From Candidatus Hydrogenedentota bacterium (GTDB lineage: Bacteria > Hydrogenedentota > Hydrogenedentia > Hydrogenedentiales > CAITNO01), in assembly GCA_903922535.1 (NCBI GenBank), contig CAIXUF010001182.1, forward strand, positions 1 to 5,769: a stretch of DNA of 5,769 nt. Direction: 5' to 3'. Of this stretch, positions 1 through 4,074 are shown piece after piece. Under the pieces are notes generated by a model. The model had not been told where the DNA came from and made no database searches. It saw nothing but the letters and a program-made list of their open reading frames with translations. The translations under genes were made by a program, and so were the position numbers. Position 1 is the stretch's first letter; every line of letters begins with the position of its first letter.

Positions 1-1065
1 AGCCGCCGCGATGCCGCCAAAGAATTTGTGGACAAGCATTACGGCAACAGCGACTGTGTGCTGTACCGCGACTTCCGCGAACTGCTTGCGCGAAAGGACA
101 TCGATGCGGTGCTCATCGCCACGGGGGACCGCTGGCATTCCCCGGCGTCGATACTTGCGATGCAGGCGGGAAAGGACGTGTACAGCGAGAAGCCCTGCGG
201 ACTGACCATCGCCAACTGCCAGGACCTTGCAGAGGCTGTCAAGCGCACGGGCCGTGTCTTTCAGGCCGGGACGCAGCGGCGCAGTGTTGCCAACTTCCAA
301 AAAGCCGTCGAGCTTGCGCACACGGGGAAGCTGGGCAAGATCCACACCCTCCACGCCAGCGTGTACGTTCCGGAGTTCAAGACGGCCTGGCTGCCGGGCG
401 AACCGACCCCCCCGCCGGATGTGGTGGACTGGAACATGTGGCTGGGACCGGCGCCGTGGCGGCTGTACAACAGCGAGTATGTCAAGGGCGGATGGCGGGC
501 GCACTATGATTTTGAATCGGGAGCCCGCCTGCTGGATTGGGGGGCGCACACCGTGGATCTCTGCCAGTGGGCCAACCAGGCGGATGACACGATGCCCGTC
601 TCGTTTGAGCCGAACGAGGAGAACATCACTGCCCATTATGCCAACGGTGTGAAGCTGGTGATGCACTTCCTGAAGACGCCCTTCGCCGATCGTCCCGGAT
701 GGGTTCAAGACTTGGGCACCTGTCCCGTGCGTTTCGAGGGGGAGGAAGGCTGGGTCGAGGTGGGCGACAGCGGGGGCATGGAAGTTCAGCCCGCCTCGCT
801 CAAGCCGGAACTCTCTGTATCGCCGCAGAGCCAGCCCGGTCTGGATGTGCAGGGGCATGCCCGGAACTTCCTCGACTGCATCAAGTCACGCAAACCCACG
901 GCAGCCAACGCGGAGGTGATGAAGCATTCGCACATCACGTGCCATGCGGCTGCAATGTCCTGGATGCTGGGCCGCAAACTGGAGTTGGACCCCGTAAAAG
1001 AAGAATTCATCAATGACGATGAGGCCAACGGGCTGCGCAGGCGTCCAGCACGGGATTGGGCATAG
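1..1065 (+). CDS. Gfo/Idh/MocA-family NAD(P)-dependent oxidoreductase, 5'-truncated by window edge
   Basis: The frame is open from base 1 to a TAG at 1063-1065, giving 354 visible residues. The N-terminal GxGxxG nucleotide-binding turn lies outside the window; from family layout some 55-70 residues, perhaps plus an export signal, are missing. A GTG at base 28 is internal, not the start. Visible signs of the family: the end of the Rossmann fold (DAVLIAT, then WHSPASILAMQAGKDVYSEKP), with the EKP lysine at about residue 64 as the usual catalytic or cofactor-positioning lysine. The C-terminal alpha/beta domain follows, with the DWNMWLGPAPWR stretch (about 143-154) and GAHTVDLCQW (about 181-190), whose His183 and Asp186 fit the family's conserved pair. 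Members oxidise or reduce sugars, inositols and related hydroxyl compounds with NAD(P)H; the substrate cannot be read here. The long form with a WxxWLGPxPW-like segment is common in Planctomycetes-type genomes. It converges on the hydrolase gene downstream. Family assignment is secure, specificity unknown. Confidence 0.93.
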   Translation, partial: SRRDAAKEFVDKHYGNSDCVLYRDFRELLARKDIDAVLIATGDRWHSPASILAMQAGKDVYSEKPCGLTIANCQDLAEAVKRTGRVFQAGTQRRSVANFQKAVELAHTGKLGKIHTLHASVYVPEFKTAWLPGEPTPPPDVVDWNMWLGPAPWRLYNSEYVKGGWRAHYDFESGARLLDWGAHTVDLCQWANQADDTMPVSFEPNEENITAHYANGVKLVMHFLKTPFADRPGWVQDLGTCPVRFEGEEGWVEVGDSGGMEVQPASLKPELSVSPQSQPGLDVQGHARNFLDCIKSRKPTAANAEVMKHSHITCHAAAMSWMLGRKLELDPVKEEFINDDEANGLRRRPARDWA

Positions 1066-1114
1066 CGGGGGCGGGATTCGAATCTGCTGAGACTGAGGCG
1101 CAGGACATTTCCAT
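1066..1114. other. Short convergent intergenic gap with a 10-bp palindrome
   Basis: These 49 bases separate two convergent stop codons. The only structure I see is the perfect palindrome GATTCGAATC at 1075-1084. No stem followed by a T-run is present for either strand, so neither gene has an obvious intrinsic terminator here. The palindrome and its flanks resemble a tRNA T-arm read on the minus strand, but the rest of a tRNA is absent. Confidence 0.5.
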
Positions 1115-2770
1115 TCAACCGCCCGATTCCCTGCGCACTGGAAGAATGATCGCGCTGGGGTGGTCCTTGTCCATGTACAGGGTGTTGTGCGCGACACGCA
1201 GGTTGTCCTCTTTGGGGAAATCGTCGCCCGTGTTGGGGTTCTTCTCAAAGCGCGGATAATTGCTGCTGGATATCTGCACGCCGATGCGGTGGCCTTTGTT
1301 GAGGATGAGACTGATGGACCAGAGGTCGAGGTCCAGTTCCGTGATGGTGCCCGGTGCGGGCGGCTCCGCCTGGGTAAAGCCGTTGTGGAATTTCAGTCTT
1401 CGGATGGCGTCGAGCATCAGAATCTCTTTGCCGTCGGGATAAATGTCCACGAACTTCGCTGTAAAATCCGTGTCGGGCGTGTCGGTGGAGACGTAGAGGA
1501 CCACGTGCACCCCGCCGGTAACCTCCGTGGGCACGGTGAGGGGGTCGGTGGAAAAGCGGAGCACGTCCGGACGGCCGCTGACCTCGCGCTGGTCAAAGGG
1601 GCCGGCGGGAATGGTCAGATTCTGCCCGCCTTTGCTCGGGCAGGGATCTTTCGGGTCGTAGGCATAGGTCACGGTGCCCGGGTTGTCCGGCGGCGCGGCG
1701 GACAGCGTTCCTCCCTGCGCCAGATAGTAGGACACCGCGCTGGTGGCGAAGGGTGGCCAGTCGTTGGCGGTGCGCCATTCATTGCCGGGGGCGTGGTCGT
1801 CAAACACGTCGCCCAGCGTGTAGTAGTTGACGGCGGGTTCGGTCATGATGCCGTTCTGCTCGCCTTCGAGCCAGTATTTCAGGAAGCGCGCTGAATACTG
1901 GTTGAAATCCAACGCCAGGTAATTGTCCCGCAGCTTGAGATCGCCCGGATCCTTCTTGGGCCCGTGCGTCCAGGGACCGATGATCAGCTTCTGGTTGTCC
2001 CTGGCCCCCTCGCCGCCCTGGTGCTGCCGCGTCGTGAAATTGTTTATGGTCCCCTGCTGGAAGATGTCGAACCAGCCGCCGACATGCACGGCCGGAGCTG
2101 TGGTCTTCGGCGCCTGCGCTTCCGCGTTGAAGCCCTGCCAATAGGCGTTGTCGGTGGTGTTGCCCCGCCAGACGTCGAGCATCCACACGCTCTTCTGCGC
2201 GGTGATCCACTGCTCCGCCAGCGACTTCATGAACACGCCGCCCTGGTACGCCGTCTGGCCGTAGAACTTCGAAGAGGCGACGATGATTGCCTGTGCGGCC
2301 ACGTCCCGGGTGGCGGGCGCCATCTGCACCTGCGTGATGCCCAGCGCCGAGCCTCCCCATGTCCCTATCTTGCCGTTGCACCAGGCCTGTCCCTTTATCC
2401 ATGCGACCGTGTCCGCGCCGTCCTGACGCTCGCCCCAGCCGTCATCGGCGAAGACCATGTCTTTCCCCCCGCTGGCGAAGCGCCCGCGGGTGTCCTGAAT
2501 CACCATGGCCATCCCCAGTGCCTTGAAGACGCCGAACAACGAGGCGCCCTGGGCCTTGTTGTAGACGGTGCGCACCAGCACCACTGGAAAGGCCGCGCCC
2601 TTTTTCGACGGCAGGAAGACGTCGGTGGCCAGTCTGACGCCGTCCCGCATCGGCAGCATTACCGTCTGCGGCAGAACCGGCCGGCTCATGAACCAGACTG
2701 CCGCGGCCGTCGCCGCCAGCAAGGCAACGGCGACCAGCAGTACGGAAACGACCACTCGGCGTTTTCTCAT
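1115..2770 (-). CDS. CocE/NonD-type (X-Pro dipeptidyl-peptidase S15) alpha/beta hydrolase, exported or membrane-anchored
   Basis: The protein has 551 residues from the ATG at 2770-2768, a usual length for the family. The N-terminus MRKRR followed by a hydrophobic run (about 6-27) is a signal peptide or membrane anchor; there is no lipobox cysteine. The S15 catalytic domain (about 35-285) shows the nucleophile elbow GTWGGSALG with Ser141, GGWFDIF with Asp235 and IGPWTHG with His269, so the charge-relay triad is complete. The C-terminal jelly-roll (PepX_C type, about 295-545) carries TDFTAKFVDIYPDG and HRIGVQISSSNYPRF, both typical. Known members hydrolyse esters (cocaine esterase, cephalosporin esters) or X-Pro peptides, and most are of unknown substrate, so only 'acyl or peptide hydrolase acting outside the cytoplasm' is justified. 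A longer frame begins at 2803 (562 residues), but that ATG has no ribosome site and overlaps a likely -10 element, so I prefer 2770. The gene stands alone, convergent with the oxidoreductase and with its own promoter region. Confidence 0.93.
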   Translation of the reverse strand: MRKRRVVVSVLLVAVALLAATAAAVWFMSRPVLPQTVMLPMRDGVRLATDVFLPSKKGAAFPVVLVRTVYNKAQGASLFGVFKALGMAMVIQDTRGRFASGGKDMVFADDGWGERQDGADTVAWIKGQAWCNGKIGTWGGSALGITQVQMAPATRDVAAQAIIVASSKFYGQTAYQGGVFMKSLAEQWITAQKSVWMLDVWRGNTTDNAYWQGFNAEAQAPKTTAPAVHVGGWFDIFQQGTINNFTTRQHQGGEGARDNQKLIIGPWTHGPKKDPGDLKLRDNYLALDFNQYSARFLKYWLEGEQNGIMTEPAVNYYTLGDVFDDHAPGNEWRTANDWPPFATSAVSYYLAQGGTLSAAPPDNPGTVTYAYDPKDPCPSKGGQNLTIPAGPFDQREVSGRPDVLRFSTDPLTVPTEVTGGVHVVLYVSTDTPDTDFTAKFVDIYPDGKEILMLDAIRRLKFHNGFTQAEPPAPGTITELDLDLWSISLILNKGHRIGVQISSSNYPRFEKNPNTGDDFPKEDNLRVAHNTLYMDKDHPSAIILPVRRESGG

Positions 2771-2777
2771 GGCAATT

Positions 2778-2782
2778 CTCCC
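2778..2782 (-). promoter_or_regulatory. Ribosome binding site that decides the hydrolase start
   Basis: On the minus strand GGGAG lies 7 bases before the ATG at 2770-2768. The alternative in-frame ATG at 2803-2801 is preceded by CCACTGCGCCTGTCATA, which contains no purine-rich ribosome site. This favours the 551-residue form, whose N-terminus (MRKRR plus hydrophobic run) is also a better-shaped signal sequence. Confidence 0.6.
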
Positions 2783-2801
2783 GTGATGAGGCAGTGTCTT
2801 C

Positions 2802-2829
2802 ATTATGACAGGCGCAGTGGTTGTGAGAA
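2802..2829 (-). promoter_or_regulatory. Candidate sigma70-type promoter of the hydrolase gene
   Basis: On the minus strand a -35-like TTCTCA (2829-2824, 4 of 6 matches to TTGACA) is followed after 16 bases by CATAAT (2807-2802, 5 of 6 matches to TATAAT). Transcription would begin near 2795, giving a leader of about 25 bases that contains the ribosome site. The upstream in-frame ATG would then fall before the transcript start. This is a consensus match by eye; non-proteobacterial promoters may differ. Confidence 0.4.
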
Positions 2830-2854
2830 TACCTGAATCGCGCCGTGTGTTTGT

Positions 2855-2881
2855 TTGCGGTTAAGAGGAAGTTCACCGCAA
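2855..2881. repeat. 7-bp inverted repeat upstream of the hydrolase promoter
   Basis: TTGCGGT at 2855-2861 and ACCGCAA at 2875-2881 are perfect inverted copies separated by 13 bases. The pair sits about 25 bases upstream of the candidate -35 element, so it could be an operator. It may instead be the edge of the 8-base-phased repeat that overlaps its right arm. Confidence 0.45.
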
Positions 2882-2908
2882 GATCACAAGAACGCAGAGA
2901 GTGCAGGG
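2877..2908. repeat. Four degenerate 8-base tandem units (CGCAAGAT-like)
   Basis: Consecutive octamers CGCAAGAT, CACAAGAA, CGCAGAGA and GTGCAGGG share the core C(G/A)CA(A/G)GA. The run begins after TTCAC. The text closely resembles the widely scattered intergenic element of the type ACCGCAAAGACGCAAAGAACGCAAAG known from many environmental bacterial genomes. That resemblance is from memory and not a search result. The units are too short and lack spacers, so this is not a CRISPR. Confidence 0.5.
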
Positions 2909-3015
2909 TATCAATGTAACGCTTTATCTGACACAGCGCCGCACAAGCCTTGCGTTGTTCTTGACGTCCGTGGACAGCGATCACGCCGAATCGGGCTGCA
3001 TGGACAAAAAACGGG

Positions 3016-3073
3016 TGCGGAGCCGCTGCAGGTGGAGGGGGGGGAGGGGGGGAATGCCTGCAACGACTCCGCA
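3016..3073 (-). other. 17-bp stem-loop with a G/C-tract loop, fully paired as minus-strand RNA
   Basis: The left arm is at 3016-3032 and the right arm at 3057-3073, with a 24-base loop at 3033-3056. On the plus strand the arms differ at two places (A-C mismatches). Read as minus-strand RNA those two places become U-G pairs, so all 17 positions pair. The loop contains 8 and 7 consecutive G (3037-3044, 3046-3052), which become C-runs on the minus strand. There is no T-run beyond either arm, so it is not a classic terminator. It could be a structured leader or small RNA, or a decayed inverted repeat of a mobile element. Confidence 0.5.
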
Positions 3074-3087
3074 TGTCTTGGGATTAT

Positions 3088-3143
3088 GTTGTGCACAACC
3101 CGGGCCCAAGCCCGGTTGCCCGAACAGGATTTCGGACAAATCC
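3088..3143. repeat. Cluster of three palindromes/hairpins
   Basis: Three structures follow one another. GTTGTGCACAAC at 3088-3099 is a perfect 12-bp palindrome. CCGGGC at 3100-3105 pairs with GCCCGG at 3110-3115 across the loop CCAA, and the stem extends by three more pairs if C3099 is bulged. GGATTT at 3127-3132 pairs with AAATCC at 3138-3143 across 5 bases. None is followed by a T-run in either direction. Confidence 0.5.
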
Positions 3144-3400
3144 GACAACGGCACGAGGTTCTGGCCTCATGGCCGGTCAATGCATTCAACTCTCCTCTTC
3201 AATACAGCGTTTGACGCTGCCCATTCAGGGGAGAGGCCCACTGTGAACTTCATTTGCGGCCCCTCACGCCAACTCGACTGGTCCCGCCTGTCATTGCGCT
3301 GCCACGACCAGCGTTGACCCATATACTCAAATGTGCCGCCCGCAATCTCCACCAGCGGACGCATCGGTATGATAGCCGCATTGTTCGGTGATGTCAACAC

Positions 3401-3422
3401 CGACTGCGGATCGACTGCGGAT
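3401..3422. repeat. Perfect tandem duplication of an 11-mer
   Basis: CGACTGCGGAT occurs at 3401-3411 and again directly at 3412-3422, followed by CG of a third partial unit. It lies outside any supported gene and is probably a replication-slippage duplication. Confidence 0.7.
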
Positions 3423-3424
3423 CG

Positions 3425-3511
3425 CAACGTGAGTACCGCAGATAAACCATTGCAATGTGGGTGTTTACAACGTGGTGAATTCTTGGGCAACACGGCGTGT
3501 CAATCACGTTG
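3425..3511. repeat. Three copies of heptamer CAACGTG, the last inverted
   Basis: CAACGTG is at 3425-3431 and 3468-3474, and its reverse complement CACGTTG at 3505-3511. The second and third copies form a 7-bp inverted repeat separated by 30 bases. They lie 264-350 bases upstream of the small zinc-protein gene. They could be binding sites of a regulator, but three heptamers in under 100 bases may also be chance. Confidence 0.35.
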
Positions 3512-3549
3512 AAAAGCGGCTTCAGACGCAATATCGCGGGCCGTTTCGG

Positions 3550-3563
3550 TGTAAATCATTACA
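3550..3563. promoter_or_regulatory. Operator-like inverted repeat TGTAA-N4-TTACA
   Basis: A perfect hyphenated palindrome with half-sites TGTAA (3550-3554) and TTACA (3559-3563) and spacer ATCA. This shape is common for dimeric helix-turn-helix repressors. It is about 210 bases upstream of the small zinc-protein start; no regulator gene is in the window and the match is short. Confidence 0.3.
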
Positions 3564-3761
3564 AAACAACTACATAGCGTCTTTACGATCTGACCGGCTT
3601 CTGAGTTCTGTAATCGCGGTCACACAGCGCGCAATCTACCGGAAAACAACTAGCCCCACTGTTCTAAATCACGTACAAACAACCGATGACGAACGGCCCA
3701 CTGGCGGATAACCTTAATACAGTCAGACAGACAGTCCGAAAGTCAGTGTAAGAAAACAGAC

Positions 3762-3765
3762 GGAG
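3762..3765 (+). promoter_or_regulatory. Ribosome binding site of the small zinc-protein gene
   Basis: GGAG ends 9 bases before the ATG at 3775. It marks that ATG as the start rather than the internal ATGs at codons 12 and 15, which lack such a site. It is the main evidence, besides the cysteine pattern, that the short frame is translated. Confidence 0.55.
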
Positions 3766-3774
3766 ACGAAAACC

Positions 3775-3942
3775 ATGAACAATGAATTTTGCTGTTTCGA
3801 CTGCGCGATGAACGCGATGAGTGCCCCGCTGGCAGTTTCCGACGACCATGCGGCTGTGTCGGCCATCCCGCGAATGGTCAGGGGTGTTTGTCCTGAATGC
3901 GGATCCGATGAAACCGTCGACCTGGCCGAGTCAGGCCGGTAG
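3775..3942 (+). CDS. Small CxxC/CxxC protein, probable zinc ribbon (55 aa)
   Basis: An ATG preceded by a good Shine-Dalgarno sequence opens a 55-codon frame ending in TAG at 3940-3942. The product begins MNNEFCCFDCAMNAM and has a CxxC pair near the N-terminus (Cys7, Cys10, with an extra Cys6). A second pair sits in VCPECGSDE (Cys39, Cys42). CxxC-28-CxxC, with CPECGS as the second knuckle, is the usual layout of small zinc ribbons. There is no signal peptide or membrane segment, so it is probably cytoplasmic. Such proteins may be nucleic-acid-binding, assembly or regulatory factors, but I cannot assign this one to a named family. It is GC-rich like the other genes, whereas its leader is AT-richer. 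It converges on the hydrogenase gene. The antisense 110-codon frame over the same bases starts upstream of the hydrogenase terminator's T-run and has no domain, so I prefer this strand. A chance frame remains possible. Confidence 0.55.
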   Translation: MNNEFCCFDCAMNAMSAPLAVSDDHAAVSAIPRMVRGVCPECGSDETVDLAESGR

Positions 3943-4016
3943 ACGGCGCTTCCGCAAACCGCACAGATGCTGAACGCCAAGGCGTGCATGAATTCCCAGC
4001 GCCTTGCCGGACGCAT

Positions 4017-4050
4017 AAAGAAAATGCCCCCGGCCCTTTGACCGGGGGCA
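4017..4050 (-). terminator. Intrinsic terminator of the hydrogenase transcript
   Basis: TGCCCCCGG at 4025-4033 and CCGGGGGCA at 4042-4050 form a perfect 9-bp GC-rich stem with an 8-base loop. On the minus strand the stem is followed by TTTTCTTT (4024-4017). It begins 24 bases after the hydrogenase stop codon. On the plus strand the stem has no T-run after it, so it acts chiefly for the minus strand and isolates the hydrogenase operon from the hydrolase gene. Confidence 0.88.
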
Positions 4051-4074
4051 AACAAGGCTTGGAATCAGTCCATG

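Larger units (their letters stand above)
2830..3761. other. Gene-poor intergenic region rich in repeats and inverted repeats
   Basis: About 930 bases lie between the hydrolase promoter and the ribosome site of the small zinc-protein gene. Frames of 60-140 codons exist on both strands, but none has a ribosome site, family-like sequence or convincing composition, so I call no gene. The left part (2850-3145) is dense in repeats and hairpins, listed separately. The middle (3146-3400) holds a perfect 5-bp hairpin with loop TTTGA at 3205-3219 and little else clear. The right part (3425-3760) is visibly richer in A and T and contains short inverted repeats that could be operators for the small gene. 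I see no convincing -35/-10 pair for that gene. Confidence 0.6.

Noticed and set aside
28..1065. GTG at 28 as the start of the oxidoreductase
   Set aside because: The frame is open to base 1 with family-like sequence (RRDAAKEFV) before it, and the Rossmann GxGxxG turn would be missing; the true start is outside the window.
1160..1894. Long plus-strand open frame (244 codons) antisense to the hydrolase
   Set aside because: It lies wholly over a well-supported hydrolase gene; its translation has no domain, is Val/Gly/Arg-rich as expected for a GC-rich shadow, and has no ribosome site.
1964..2836. Plus-strand open frame of 290 codons antisense to the hydrolase
   Set aside because: It covers the hydrolase catalytic domain and promoter; its Arg/His/Leu-rich translation has no recognisable fold or motif.
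2877..2908. Possible CRISPR array
   Set aside because: The units are 8 bases, degenerate and without spacers; no cas gene is present.
2901..3317. Plus-strand frame of 138 codons in the intergenic region
   Set aside because: It runs through the G-tract hairpin and several palindromes, has no ribosome site, and its sequence is not protein-like.
3457..3711. Plus-strand frame of 84 codons upstream of the small gene
   Set aside because: No ribosome site, no domain, and composition like the AT-richer non-coding leader.
3723..4055. Minus-strand frame of 110 codons over the small zinc-protein gene
   Set aside because: It would start just upstream of the hydrogenase terminator stem, so its start would overlap the terminator; no domain and no ribosome site. 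The plus-strand frame there has both a ribosome site and zinc-ligand motifs.
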